From the NCBI RefSeq assembly GCF_023094165.1, contig NZ_JALMDK010000001.1, positions 434,001-498,000 on the forward strand: a stretch of DNA of 64,000 nucleotides, written 5' to 3'. This DNA is from Crossiella sp. S99.2 (GTDB lineage: Bacteria > Actinomycetota > Actinomycetes > Mycobacteriales > Pseudonocardiaceae). This document shows positions 16,041 through 24,867 of the stretch, piece by piece. How positions within the stretch are numbered: position 1 is the stretch's first letter; each line of letters starts with the position of its first letter. The notes under the pieces are model-generated. The model searched no databases and was not told the origin of the DNA. It was given only the letters and a program-made list of their open reading frames with translations. A program made the translations under genes and the position numbers.

Positions 16041-17486
16041 ATGAGTCAGGCATTGCCCGCCGGTGGCCGGATCTCCGCGCCGCACCTCGCCGATCTGCTC
16101 GGCTGCTGGCGCAACGGTCCGCACCGCGCCCAGTCCGCCGATCTGGCCGCCGCACTGCGGTTGCTGGTGCTGGAGGGGCGGCTGCCGGTGGGCACCCGGC
16201 TGCCCGCGGAACGCGAACTGGCCCAGGCGCTCGACCTCAGCCGCACCACGGTCACCGCGATGCTGGACCGGCTGCGCGAACAGGACCTGATCGCCAGCCG
16301 CCGGGGCGCCGGCTCCTGGATCACCCTGCCCGGCCGGCCGGTGGCGCGGGAGGGATTCTGCCCGCTGCCGGAAGCCGAGGCGATCAACCTGGCCCAGGCC
16401 ACCCCGGCCGCGCCCGCCGAGCTGGCCGCCGCGGTGGACGCGGCCCGGCTGCGGCTGCCCGAATACCTGAGCGGACCCGGGTACGCGCCAATGGGCCTGT
16501 TGCCGCTGCGCGAACGCATCGCCGAGCGCTACACCCGGCGCGGCCTGCCCACCGGCCCGGACCAGGTCATGATCACCAGCGGCGCGCAGCACGCGCTCGC
16601 GCTGACCCTGCGGCTGCTGGTCATGCCGGGACAGCGGGTGCTGGTGGAGAACCCGACCTATCCCAACGCGGTGGACGCCATCCGGGCCGCGCACGCCCAG
16701 CCGGTGCCGGTCGCGCTGGCCCCCGATGGCTGGGACCTGCCCGGCATCGAGGCCACCCTGCGCCAGGGCGCGCCCCGGCTGGCCTACCTGATGCCGGACT
16801 TCCAGAACCCGACCGGTCTGCGGCTGGACGCCGAGGGCCGGGAGCAGCTGGCCGCCACGTTGCGCCGGACCCGGACGCTGGCGCTGGTCGATGAGACCCT
16901 GGCCGAGCTGGACCTGGACGGCGACCCGCTGACCGGGCCACCGCCGCTGGCCGCCTTCGCCGAGCAGCAGGTGATCACCGCGGGCTCGGCCTCGAAAATG
17001 CTCTGGGGCGGGCTGCGCCTGGGCTGGCTGCGGGCGCCGGTCGAACTGGCCCAGCAACTCGCCGGGGTGCGGGCCTCGATCGACCTCGGCTCCTCGGTGC
17101 TGGACCAGCTGGTGCTGACCGAGCTGCTCACCGATCCGGAACCGCTGCTGGCCCGCCGCCGTGCCCAGTTCGCCGCGGCCAGGGACACCATGATCGCCGC
17201 GTTGAGTGAGCAGCTGCCCGCCTGGCGGATCCGCAGGCCGGGTGGCGGGCTGAGCCTGTGGTGCGGGCTGGACGGGCCGATCAGTACCCGGCTGGCCGCC
17301 GCCGCGGTCAACCACGGACTGCACCTGGTGCCGGGCTCCCGCTTCGGCGTGCACGGCGGGCTGGAGCGGTGGCTGCGGCTGTCCTTCGCCCAGGACCCGG
17401 CGGTGCTGACCGAGGCGGTGCACCGGCTGACCCGGGCCGCGGCCACCCTCACCGGGACCGGCGCTGACCTGGTCGCAGTGACCTGA
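16041..17486 (+). CDS. MocR-family regulator (GntR domain fused to aminotransferase), YczR-like
   Basis: A 481-residue fusion. The N-terminal GntR winged helix (LPVGTRLPAERELAQAL, SRTTVTAMLDRLREQDLI, RRGAGSWITL) binds DNA. The rest is a fold-type I aminotransferase domain with PDFQNPTG and the PLP-lysine region TAGSASKMLWGGLRLGWLR, so it should bind pyridoxal phosphate as effector. The ATG at 16041 is preferred to an upstream frame. The position, divergent from yczE, matches the YczR subgroup described for MocR regulators. It is probably autoregulated. Confidence 0.88.
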   Translation: MSQALPAGGRISAPHLADLLGCWRNGPHRAQSADLAAALRLLVLEGRLPVGTRLPAERELAQALDLSRTTVTAMLDRLREQDLIASRRGAGSWITLPGRPVAREGFCPLPEAEAINLAQATPAAPAELAAAVDAARLRLPEYLSGPGYAPMGLLPLRERIAERYTRRGLPTGPDQVMITSGAQHALALTLRLLVMPGQRVLVENPTYPNAVDAIRAAHAQPVPVALAPDGWDLPGIEATLRQGAPRLAYLMPDFQNPTGLRLDAEGREQLAATLRRTRTLALVDETLAELDLDGDPLTGPPPLAAFAEQQVITAGSASKMLWGGLRLGWLRAPVELAQQLAGVRASIDLGSSVLDQLVLTELLTDPEPLLARRRAQFAAARDTMIAALSEQLPAWRIRRPGGGLSLWCGLDGPISTRLAAAAVNHGLHLVPGSRFGVHGGLERWLRLSFAQDPAVLTEAVHRLTRAAATLTGTGADLVAVT

Positions 17487-17501
17487 CCTGGACAAATAAG
17501 G

Positions 17502-17538
17502 AGCCCCGGTACCGCGGGGGCAACGCGGTACCGGGGCT
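17502..17538. terminator. 15-bp hairpin terminator
   Basis: AGCCCCGGTACCGCG (17502-17516) pairs perfectly with its complement (17524-17538) around a seven-base loop, 16 bases after the mocR stop. There is no T run, as is common in actinomycetes. Confidence 0.8.
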
Positions 17539-17792
17539 GCGCACCCAACACGGCCGGGCGCGGTCGGCCGGTTGGGAGTTCAGGGGCGTGTCCACAGGAC
17601 GCTGGCCGACTCGGTCGGCGTTGCTCGGAAAGTCCGGCAACCGCGGCGACGAATGGCCGATCACTGGATCACGCGGGAGGTTGTTCCTGCTCAACGCAGG
17701 TGCGGCGGAAAAGCCGCGCCGGGAATGCCGCTCGGATGGCGCAAGCCGTCACAGGCTGTGCACGCACACCGATGGCGTAAGACCGACCTCGG
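17539..17792. other. Intergenic stretch without a supported gene
   Basis: It lies between two convergent genes. Frames are open here but have no plausible start or family signature. I see no further hairpin or operator. Confidence 0.5.
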
Positions 17793-18665
17793 TCAGTCGG
17801 GCGAGGTGGGCGGCAGGCCCGGGGTGTTGTGCGGCGAACCCGCGGTGCGCGGGCGCTCGACGGTCACCAGGCTCGGCTTGGGCAGTTGCGGCAGCGGAGC
17901 GGTGATCAGCGCGGTGGCGCCACGGGCGCCACCGTTGTCCGAGGCCGTGCCACCCAGCGAGGCCGAGGACGGCGCGTGCGGGGTCGGCTGGCGATGATCC
18001 GGACCGGTGGGCAGGTCCGGGAAGTCCTGGTGCTCGGCCCGGTCGGTGCTCGGCTGCGGCACGACCTTGCCGATGGCCTGCCGCACCGTGGTCACGGTGC
18101 GGGCGGCCACGGTGGGCGCAGGTTCGGCCGGGGGCGGTGCCACTTCGGGCTCGACCACCGGTGGCGGCGCGGGCAGCTCGGCCGGCGGCGGGACCGGTTT
18201 TGGCTGGCGGAACGCGCTGGCCGTGCCCTCGGCGGACTTCGGCGTGCGGATCGTCCTGATCGACGCCGGGGCCGCGCCCTCGTCCTCGGGTATCGGCTGG
18301 ACCTCGGCGGAGCCGGTGGTGGCCAGGCTGCCGCCCTTGGCGTCCAGGCCGTCGTCCTCGGCGACCAGCGTGGTCAGCGCGGTGGACGGGCGGCCCAGTT
18401 TGGCGTTGAGCCGTTCGGTGATGCGTGCGCCGAGGCCACCGGCCCGCGCGACGGCATCCGTCTTGGCCGGCTCCTGGAACTCCGAATCGGTCGACGGGCT
18501 CAGAACGTCCACGCGGGCCGGTGACTCGTCGGCATTGGCGGCGACAGCTCCGGCCAGCCAGGCGGCCGCAGCCAGGCCACCGGCAATGGCCAGCCGGACG
18601 GCAGCGGGGCGCAGCCTCTCTCCCCAGCTGCGCACCGCCCCGGCGCTGGTCACCGTCACCACCAC
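17793..18665 (-). CDS. Secreted proline-rich protein of unknown function
   Basis: A 290-residue protein from tandem GTG codons. An Arg-containing N-terminus is followed by a hydrophobic stretch (LAIAGGLAAAAWLAGAVAANA) that looks like a signal peptide. The mature part is low-complexity: Ala/Pro/Thr-rich with a PPPAELPAPPPVVEPEVAPP core, so it is probably disordered and exposed at the cell surface. It has no catalytic motif and no LPxTG anchor. I do not recognise the family. Confidence 0.65.
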   Translation of the reverse strand: MVVTVTSAGAVRSWGERLRPAAVRLAIAGGLAAAAWLAGAVAANADESPARVDVLSPSTDSEFQEPAKTDAVARAGGLGARITERLNAKLGRPSTALTTLVAEDDGLDAKGGSLATTGSAEVQPIPEDEGAAPASIRTIRTPKSAEGTASAFRQPKPVPPPAELPAPPPVVEPEVAPPPAEPAPTVAARTVTTVRQAIGKVVPQPSTDRAEHQDFPDLPTGPDHRQPTPHAPSSASLGGTASDNGGARGATALITAPLPQLPKPSLVTVERPRTAGSPHNTPGLPPTSPD

Positions 18666-18983
18666 CTACCGATCACCGGATGACTGAACGAAAGACACGT
18701 GCGTCAACCATGGTTGGCCCGTTTGGCGGGATGCGCGAGCGTACTGGCGGGTTTCCACCCGGAGGTGGGTCGTGTTGCTCCGGACGTGCGCGAAACGATC
18801 ACCCTGCGTCGATAATTCCAGGTGGGGAAGCGGTTTCCTCGGCTGGTGAACTGGGGCGAGGTCACACTCGGCGAGGGTCGTTCAGGCGGGTGAGCGTTGT
18901 CACGCCTTCGGGCGGCTGACGGATCCGCCACAGCTCCAGCCGCTTCCAACTGCCGACGGGTCGCCGGAGGCAGGGGAGCGCAG
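18666..18983. other. Intergenic region before the sigma-factor gene
   Basis: It holds the promoters for the divergent secreted-protein gene and sigma-CHAT operon. CCACC/GGTGG forms a small hairpin near 18758-18771. I could not identify an ECF-type promoter matching a known consensus. Confidence 0.4.
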
Positions 18984-19508
18984 ATGGACGAGGAATGGCA
19001 ACGGCTGGTCGGCCGCTACGCGCGGCTGGTGTGGGCGGTGGCCCGCTCGCACCGGCTCACCGACCAGGAGGCGGCTGACGTCAGCCAGACCACCTGGCTG
19101 AAACTGGCCGAACGCCGGGGCGAGCTGACACTCCCGCACCGCGTGCAGGCCTGGCTGGTCACCACCGCCCGCCGGGAATCCCTGCGGGCGCTGGCCGCCC
19201 GCAGGCGCGAGCGCTGCCTGGACCTGGAGACGCTGGGCCGGGTCGCGCACCTGGACCGCTTCCGCGCGCCGGACCCCGCGGACCTGGTCATCGCGGGCGA
19301 TCGGGCGGGCAGGCTGTGGCGGGCCTTCGCCCGGATGCCGTTGCGGTGCAGGCAGTTGCTGTGGATCGCGGCCTACGCGCCGGACCTCAGCTACGTCCGG
19401 GTCGCCGAGTTGCTGGGCATGCCGGTCGGCAGCATCGGCCCGACCAGGGGCAGGTGCCTGGCCGCGTTGCGCCGTCGGCTGGTCGGCGAACTGGGGGCGG
19501 CGGGATGA
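18984..19508 (+). CDS. Sigma-70 family (ECF-like) sigma factor
   Basis: A 174-residue protein with region 2 (RLVWAVARSHRLTDQEAADV, SQTTWLKL) and region 4 (ARMPLRCRQLLWIAAYAPDL, VAELLGMPVGSIGPTRGRCL), and no region 3. GGGGAG precedes the ATG. It directs RNA polymerase to a private set of promoters. Its stop overlaps the start of the next small gene (ATGA). No classical zinc-binding anti-sigma gene is adjacent; the operon partners are a 131-residue protein and a TPR-CHAT protein. Confidence 0.88.
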   Translation: MDEEWQRLVGRYARLVWAVARSHRLTDQEAADVSQTTWLKLAERRGELTLPHRVQAWLVTTARRESLRALAARRRERCLDLETLGRVAHLDRFRAPDPADLVIAGDRAGRLWRAFARMPLRCRQLLWIAAYAPDLSYVRVAELLGMPVGSIGPTRGRCLAALRRRLVGELGAAG

Positions 19509-19900
19509 CCGACGACGAGCTGTTCGCGGAGCTGACCGAGGTCGTGGCGAGCACGGATCCGTTGCCGCCGCCGGTGCTGGCCGCGGCTGCCGCGGCGGGT
19601 GCGGTGACCGCGCCGCGCGGGATCCGGCTGCACGAGGTCGATCCCGCGCCGGGCATGCGCGGCGACGACCTGATCATGTTGTGCGCCTACGGCGTCACGG
19701 TCCGGGTGGAACTGGGCGAGGCGGTGACCGGCGTCGTCACCGGAACAGGTGGCGTGGTCGAGCTGCGCACTCCGGGTGGTTCCTGGTTCGCCGAGATCGA
19801 CCCGGCGGGCCGGTTCACCGTCGAGGGGCTGCCGAGGGGGCCGGTGAGCCTGCGGGTGCACGGCGCGGCGCTGCTGGTCGGGGGGTGGATGACGTGGTGA
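19505..19900 (+). CDS. Small protein of the sigma-CHAT operon
   Basis: A 131-residue soluble protein. The N-terminus (ELFAELTEVVASTDPLPPPV) is helical. The C-terminal half is beta-rich (VVELRTPGGSWFAEIDPAGR, FTVEGLPRGPVSLRVHG), like a carboxypeptidase-regulatory or Ig-like module. I recall similar small proteins between ECF sigma and CHAT genes in other actinomycetes, but none with a known role. It is coupled by overlaps on both sides (ATGA before, GTGGTGA after). It may be an adaptor or anti-sigma substitute, or a substrate of the CHAT protein. All of these roles are inference. Confidence 0.7.
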   Translation: MTDDELFAELTEVVASTDPLPPPVLAAAAAAGAVTAPRGIRLHEVDPAPGMRGDDLIMLCAYGVTVRVELGEAVTGVVTGTGGVVELRTPGGSWFAEIDPAGRFTVEGLPRGPVSLRVHGAALLVGGWMTW

Positions 19901-21975
19901 GCCTGGTTGATCGAGCCGCCACGGAACCGGAGGCGGTCCTGCGCGAGGCGGTGGCCGCGCTGGCGAGTGCCAGGGGCGCGGAGCGGGTGACACTGCGGCT
20001 GGCGGCCGCGCTGGCGCACGTCGAACTCGGCGAGCCCGCACCGGCGGCCCGGCATGCCCACCTGGCCCTGGCCGCGGCGGAACGGGCTGGGCTCAGTGGC
20101 TTGGCGGGGTCGGTGCGGCTGGTCAGGGCCTGGCTCGCGGTGGACCGGGGACGGCCGCGGGCGGCACTGGCCGAGCTGGACCGGGCTCGTGGGCTTGCCG
20201 GGGTGGAGCTGGCGAAGGCCCGGTGCCTGCGTGGCGCGGCGTACTTCGCGTTGCGGGAACCGGCGGCGGCTGAGCTGAACGCCGCGGTGGCCGGATTGGC
20301 CGAGCAGCCGAGGTGGCTGGCGAACGCGTTGATCGTGCGGGGCGCGGATGCCTGTTATCGAGGGCAGGCAGCGCGTGGGCGGGCTGATTTTGCCGCTGCG
20401 GAAGGGATTCTGGCGGGGCTCGGGCTGCGCGAGCGGGCCGCGGTGTGTGTGCACAACCAGGGGTTCGCGGCCTTGCGGAGTGGGGATTCCGTTGCGGCGC
20501 TGCGGTTGTTCGACGCGGCGGAGCGGGCGGGGGCGGATCCGTTGCGGCATCCGGAGATGCTGCTGGACCGGGCGGAGGCGTTGGCGCCGGCGGAGGCGGC
20601 GCCGGTGTTGCGGCGGGCGATCGTGTTGCTCCGGGCGGCGGGGAAGGAGCGGAAGCTGGCCGAGGCGATGGTGGCGCTGGCGCGATGTTCGTTGCGGGGC
20701 AAGGAGTTTGGCGCGGCGGCGGATGCGGCTCGGGAGGCGGTGGAGTTGTTCCGGCGGCAGCGGCGGCCGGGCTGGGCGGCCTTGGCGAGGGCACTGGGGC
20801 TGCACGCCACACTGCTGAGCGGCACTGGCGGAAGCCCGGGGGAGGCAGGCCGGTGCGCCGACCGGTGCGCCCGAGCCGGGTGGCCGATGGAGGCCGACGA
20901 GCTGCGGCTGGTGGCTGGCCGGATCGCGCTGCAGGACGGTCGGGAAGCTTTGGGGCGCAGGCTGTTGGGGCAGATCCACGGACGGGCTACCCGATGGCGG
21001 GCGCGGGCGGAACTCGCCAAGGGTGGGGAGGTGCTCCGGGTGTGTCGGCGCGGCTTGACCGCGCGGTGGGATCAGGAACTGGCCGAGGTCGGGCTGGGGG
21101 CTGCCTTGGCCGGTGGGGATGCGGCGACGGTGCTGCGCTGGGCGCGGCGGTGCCGGGGCGATGAGCTGGCCGGGCCCGGTGTGCTGGAGTACTTCGTGCA
21201 CGAGAACCGGGTCTGGGTCGGGTACCGGGGGCGGGTGCACCGGTTGGCCGAGGTGGCGGAGGTGCGGCAGGAGGTGGCCGGGCTGCGGTTGGGCGGTGGG
21301 TCGGTCGAGCGGCTGGAACGGTTGTTGTTGCCTGCGGCGGGGACCGGGCCGGTCCGGGTGCTCGCGCCGGTGGAGTTGGCCGGGGTGCCGTGGAACGGGC
21401 TGCCGTCGCTGGCAGGGCGGGCGGTCTCGGTGCTGCCACCCGGGTGGCAGCCGGTCGAGGGTGCGGCGGGGGCGCCGGTGTGGGTGGCGGGGCCGGGATT
21501 GCCGGGGGCGGTGGCCGAGGTCCGGGCGTTGCACCGGCGGTTTGGCGGGCGGTTGCTGGCCGGGGCTCAGGCGACCGTGGTACGGACGGTGCGGGCCGTG
21601 GCGGGGGCCGGGCTGGTGCATGTGGCGGCGCATGGGCGGCAGGGTGGGTGGCTGGAGTTGGCCGATGGGCGGGTGCGGGTGGCCGAGTTGCTGCCGCGGG
21701 CCGCGGGGACGGTGGTGTTGTCGGCCTGCGGGGTCGGGCGGGCGCTGGGGTGGGCGCGCGGGGTGGTGGTGGCGAGTGTGCTGGAGGTCGCCGACGCCGG
21801 GACCGGGGCGATGATGCTGGCGCTGCACGAGCGGTTGCGGCGGGAACCCCCGGCGGCCGCGCTGGCCGCGGTGCAGCGGGTGCACGGGCACCGGGGGTTC
21901 GTCTGTGTTGGTCAGGCGGTCAGTTTGCCCAGGCGGAGCAGGGCCTCGTCGAGTACCTCGTCCCGTTTGCAGTAG
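19894..21975 (+). CDS. TPR-CHAT protein (caspase-like peptidase domain)
   Basis: A 693-residue protein from one of two tandem GTGs overlapping the previous stop. About residues 1-420 are Ala/Leu/Arg-rich helical repeats of TPR type. The C-terminal part is a CHAT domain with the catalytic dyad in place: His580 in LVHVAAHGR and Cys612 in VLSACGVGR, followed by [23 protein letters not shown] domains are caspase relatives that cleave proteins after activation through their repeat domains. The gene runs 64 bases into the convergent aminotransferase gene; the last 20 or so residues (from GQAVSLP) are an Arg/Ser-rich tail probably gained by loss of an earlier stop. Confidence 0.87.
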   Translation: MVSLVDRAATEPEAVLREAVAALASARGAERVTLRLAAALAHVELGEPAPAARHAHLALAAAERAGLSGLAGSVRLVRAWLAVDRGRPRAALAELDRARGLAGVELAKARCLRGAAYFALREPAAAELNAAVAGLAEQPRWLANALIVRGADACYRGQAARGRADFAAAEGILAGLGLRERAAVCVHNQGFAALRSGDSVAALRLFDAAERAGADPLRHPEMLLDRAEALAPAEAAPVLRRAIVLLRAAGKERKLAEAMVALARCSLRGKEFGAAADAAREAVELFRRQRRPGWAALARALGLHATLLSGTGGSPGEAGRCADRCARAGWPMEADELRLVAGRIALQDGREALGRRLLGQIHGRATRWRARAELAKGGEVLRVCRRGLTARWDQELAEVGLGAALAGGDAATVLRWARRCRGDELAGPGVLEYFVHENRVWVGYRGRVHRLAEVAEVRQEVAGLRLGGGSVERLERLLLPAAGTGPVRVLAPVELAGVPWNGLPSLAGRAVSVLPPGWQPVEGAAGAPVWVAGPGLPGAVAEVRALHRRFGGRLLAGAQATVVRTVRAVAGAGLVHVAAHGRQGGWLELADGRVRVAELLPRAAGTVVLSACGVGRALGWARGVVVASVLEVADAGTGAMMLALHERLRREPPAAALAAVQRVHGHRGFVCVGQAVSLPRRSRASSSTSSRLQ

Positions 21976-23087
21976 GCGAAGCGGACCAGGTGGCGGGCGG
22001 TGGCCGGGTCGTCGCAGAAGACCTGGACCGGGATCGCGGCCACGCCGATGCGTTCGGGCAGTTCGCGGCAGAGGGTGGCGCCGTCCTCGAAGCCCAGCGG
22101 GCGGACGTCGGTGCAGATGAAGTAGGTGCCTTCGCTGGGCAGGACCTTGAAACCGGCGCCTGCCAGGCCCTCGGCCAGCCGATCGCGTTTGCGCTGCAGG
22201 TCCTGGCGGAGGGATTCCACCCAGGGCAGCTCGGTGCGCAGCGCGTGCGCGACCGCGGGCTGGAACGGGGCGCCGCCGACGAAGGTGATGAACTGCTTGG
22301 CCGCCCGGACCGCGGCGATCAGCTCCTTCGGGCCGCACACCCAGCCGATCTTCCAGCCGGTGGCGTTGAAGGTCTTGCCGCAGCTGGAGATGGTCAGGGT
22401 GCGTTCGGCCATGCCGGGGAGGGTGCCGATGGGGTGGTGCTGCCTGCCGTCGTAGAGCAGGTGCTCGTAGACCTCGTCGGAGATCACCAGGAAGTCGTGC
22501 CGCTGGGCCAGTTCGGCGATCTCGGCCAGTTCGGCGTCGGTGAGCACGGTGCCGGTGGGGTTGTGCGGGGTGTTGAGCAGCAGCGCCTTGGTCTTGGGGC
22601 CGGCGGCGGCGCGCAGGGCCTCGACGTCCAGGGTGAAGCGGCCGGTGTCCGGGTCGGGGCGCAGCGCGACCGCGCGGCGCACGCCGCCGGCCATGGCCAC
22701 CGAGGCGGCGTAGGAGTCGTAGTAGGGCTCGATCAGGATGACCTCGTCGCCCGGTTCGACCAGGGCGATCAGGCTGGCCGCGATGGCTTCGGTGGCGCCG
22801 ACGGTGACCAGGATCTCGGTGTCCTGGTCGAACTGCTGGCCGTACTGGCCTGCGCGGTGCTCGGCGATGGCCGCGCGCAGTTCGGGGCGGCCGGGGCCGG
22901 GCGGGTACTGGTTGATCCCGTCCGCGATCGCCTGCTGGGCGGCGGCGAGCATCGAGGCGGGGCCGTCGGTGTCCGGGAAACCCTGACCCAGGTTGACCGC
23001 GCCGGTGCGCTGCGCCAACGCCGTCATCTCAGCGAAGATCGTCGAGGTGAACGGCTGGAGCCGGGAGACGAGAGCGGGAATGGTCAC
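21912..23087 (-). CDS. PLP-dependent class I aminotransferase, DapC/KAT-like
   Basis: A 391-residue fold-type I enzyme. It shows [11 protein letters not shown] near the N-terminus, [29 protein letters not shown] and the PLP-lysine segment [16 protein letters not shown]. The C-terminal Arg in [10 protein letters not shown] fits substrate carboxylate binding. From memory it is close to Rv0858c (DapC) and YbdL/kynurenine-aminotransferase proteins, so N-succinyl-diaminopimelate (lysine/peptidoglycan pathway) is a possible substrate; specificity cannot be fixed from sequence. The start is GTG. The 3' end overlaps the CHAT gene. Confidence 0.85.
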   Translation of the reverse strand: MTIPALVSRLQPFTSTIFAEMTALAQRTGAVNLGQGFPDTDGPASMLAAAQQAIADGINQYPPGPGRPELRAAIAEHRAGQYGQQFDQDTEILVTVGATEAIAASLIALVEPGDEVILIEPYYDSYAASVAMAGGVRRAVALRPDPDTGRFTLDVEALRAAAGPKTKALLLNTPHNPTGTVLTDAELAEIAELAQRHDFLVISDEVYEHLLYDGRQHHPIGTLPGMAERTLTISSCGKTFNATGWKIGWVCGPKELIAAVRAAKQFITFVGGAPFQPAVAHALRTELPWVESLRQDLQRKRDRLAEGLAGAGFKVLPSEGTYFICTDVRPLGFEDGATLCRELPERIGVAAIPVQVFCDDPATARHLVRFAYCKRDEVLDEALLRLGKLTA

Positions 23088-23132
23088 GTCAGAGATCCTG
23101 CAACTTCACCGGGCTGGGCCACAATCGCAGGT

Positions 23133-24392
23133 GTGGAAACGCTGACACCCGCCGAGATCGTCAAGCGCGCCGAACTGCGCAAGATGAAGGCCGTGGCCAC
23201 CTCGTTCCTGCTCGGGGCGGTGGTCATCTACGTCTTCGCGCGCTGGCAGGAGTCGGCGGGCGCGCCGGCCTGGGTGGGCTTCGTCCGGGCCGCGGCCGAG
23301 GCCGGCATGGTCGGCGCGCTCGCGGACTGGTTCGCGGTGACCGCGCTGTTCCGGCGGCCGCTGGGCCTGCCGATCCCGCACACCGCGATCATCCCGACCC
23401 GCAAGAAGGAACTGGGCACCAGCCTCGGCGACTTCGTCGGCGCCAACTTCCTCTCCACCGAGGTGGTCCGGGACAAGCTCAGCCGGGTCGGCGTCGCCGG
23501 GCGGCTCGGCCAGTGGCTGGCCGCGCCAGGGCACGCCGAGCGGGTCACCGAGGAGCTGGCCACCGCGGTGCGCGGCGCGGTCACCGTGCTGCGCGACGAG
23601 GACGTGCAGGCGGTGCTCGAACAGGCCGTGGTGCGCAAGCTGGTGGACCGGCCGTGGGGACCGCCGCTGGGCAGGCTGCTCGGCCAGACCTTCGCCGACG
23701 GCGCCCACCACAAGCTGGTCGACCTGCTCTTCGACCGCGCCTACGACTACGTGCTGACCAACGAGGACACGCTCAAATCGCTGGTCTCCGACCGCGCCCC
23801 GTCCTGGTCGCCGAAGTTCGTGGAGGGCCTGGTCGCGGACAAGGTCTACAACGAGCTGCTGGCCTTCGCCTGGGCGGTCAAGACCGAGCCCGCGCACCCG
23901 GTGCGGCTGGCGGTGGACAAGTTCCTGGCCGAGTTCGCCGACGACCTGCAGCACGACCCGGACACCATGGCCAAGGCCGAGGCGGTCAAACAGCAGGTGG
24001 TGGACCACCCGGACGTGCAGAACCTGGTCGGTTCGGCCTGGGGCACCGCGAAGAAGATGATCCTGGCCGCCGCCGAGGACCCCTCCAGCGAGTTCCGGGT
24101 CCGGGTCCGCGACGGCCTGCGCACACTGGGCGGCAAGCTCGGCGCCGAGCCGGAGCTGCGGGCCAAGGTGGACGGCTGGCTGGAGGGCGCCGCGGTCTAC
24201 CTGGTCACCAACTACCAGGCCGAGATCGTCACGCTGATCACCGACACGGTGGACCGCTGGGACGGCGAGCAGACCGCGCGCAAGGTGGAACTGCAGGTCG
24301 GCCGGGATCTGCAGTTCATCCGGATCAACGGCACCGTGGTGGGCGCGCTGGCCGGACTGGGTATTCACACTGTGTCCCAGTTGCTGTTCTAG
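23133..24392 (+). CDS. DUF445 membrane-associated protein
   Basis: A 419-residue protein from GTG. The DUF445 signature is visible near the N-terminus: a hydrophobic segment (SFLLGAVVIYVFARW), then AAAEAGMVGALADWFAVTAL, FRRPLGLPIPHTAIIPTRKK and LGDFVGANFL. A long helical middle follows, and a final hydrophobic segment (INGTVVGALAGLGIHTVSQL) closes the protein. The family (like E. coli YjiN) has no established role. The frame is open far upstream, but that part is antisense to the aminotransferase gene. One CACACTGTGTCC element lies near the 3' end (24366-24377). Confidence 0.85.
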   Translation: METLTPAEIVKRAELRKMKAVATSFLLGAVVIYVFARWQESAGAPAWVGFVRAAAEAGMVGALADWFAVTALFRRPLGLPIPHTAIIPTRKKELGTSLGDFVGANFLSTEVVRDKLSRVGVAGRLGQWLAAPGHAERVTEELATAVRGAVTVLRDEDVQAVLEQAVVRKLVDRPWGPPLGRLLGQTFADGAHHKLVDLLFDRAYDYVLTNEDTLKSLVSDRAPSWSPKFVEGLVADKVYNELLAFAWAVKTEPAHPVRLAVDKFLAEFADDLQHDPDTMAKAEAVKQQVVDHPDVQNLVGSAWGTAKKMILAAAEDPSSEFRVRVRDGLRTLGGKLGAEPELRAKVDGWLEGAAVYLVTNYQAEIVTLITDTVDRWDGEQTARKVELQVGRDLQFIRINGTVVGALAGLGIHTVSQLLF

Positions 24393-24409
24393 GAGAGGTG
24401 AACAGGCAG

Positions 24410-24784
24410 ATGGCTTCCGGCGTCCGCATCGAACTGACCGCGATCGACTGCCCGAACCCGAGGGAGCTGGCCGGGTTCTACGCCAGGTTGCTCGGCTGGC
24501 AGACCATCAAGGGCCGGGAGGACTTCCTGGCCCTGTATGACGACGACGGGGTGGCCCGGCTCGGCTTCCAGCGCGTCCAGGACTACCAGCCGCCGACCTG
24601 GCCGACGGGTGAGCGCCCGCAGATGCTGCACCTGGACCTGCGGGTGGACGACCTGGACGCCGAGCACGAGCGCACGCTGGCCTGCGGGGCGGTGGTCCTC
24701 GGCGAGGTGCAGGGCACCTCCAAGGAGGGCTGGCGGGTCTACGCCGACCCGGCCGGGCACCCGTTCTGCCTGATCGCGGACTGA
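24410..24784 (+). CDS. VOC/glyoxalase-family protein
   Basis: A 124-residue protein with one vicinal-oxygen-chelate domain made of two beta-alpha-beta3 halves: IELTAIDCPNPRELAGFY, WQTIKGREDFLALYDDDG, MLHLDLRVDDLDAEHERTL and DPAGHPFCLIAD. AGGAGAGG precedes the ATG by 11 bases; a GTG four codons earlier is a weaker alternative. Enzymatic metal ligands cannot be assigned with confidence, so it may be a small-molecule-binding protein. Confidence 0.8.
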   Translation: MASGVRIELTAIDCPNPRELAGFYARLLGWQTIKGREDFLALYDDDGVARLGFQRVQDYQPPTWPTGERPQMLHLDLRVDDLDAEHERTLACGAVVLGEVQGTSKEGWRVYADPAGHPFCLIAD

Positions 24785-24791
24785 GCGAGGC

Positions 24792-24822
24792 GGACCGCCC
24801 GGACGCAGGGTCCGGGCGGTCC
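24792..24822. terminator. Bidirectional hairpin between convergent genes
   Basis: GGACCGCCCGGAC (24792-24804) pairs perfectly with GTCCGGGCGGTCC (24810-24822) around a five-base loop, just after the VOC stop and before the carboxypeptidase stop. Confidence 0.8.
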
Positions 24823-24867
24823 AGCCGTGCCGCCCGCATGTCGGGGGGCGAACACGCTGACGGCAGC

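Noticed and set aside
17572..17997. A possible 141-residue gene
   Set aside because: No ribosome site, no recognisable composition of a protein, and it runs antisense into the secreted-protein gene.
19687..22338. An 883-codon minus-strand frame opposite the CHAT gene
   Set aside because: Pro/Arg/Gln/His-rich shadow typical of the complement of a G-rich coding frame; the + strand has TPR and CHAT motifs.
21390..23132. A reading frame of about 1000 codons (to 24392) that would extend the DUF445 protein upstream
   Set aside because: The upstream 580 codons are antisense to the CHAT end and the aminotransferase gene and show only Gly/Arg/Ala low-complexity sequence. DUF445 motifs begin at 23133 with a suitable GTG.
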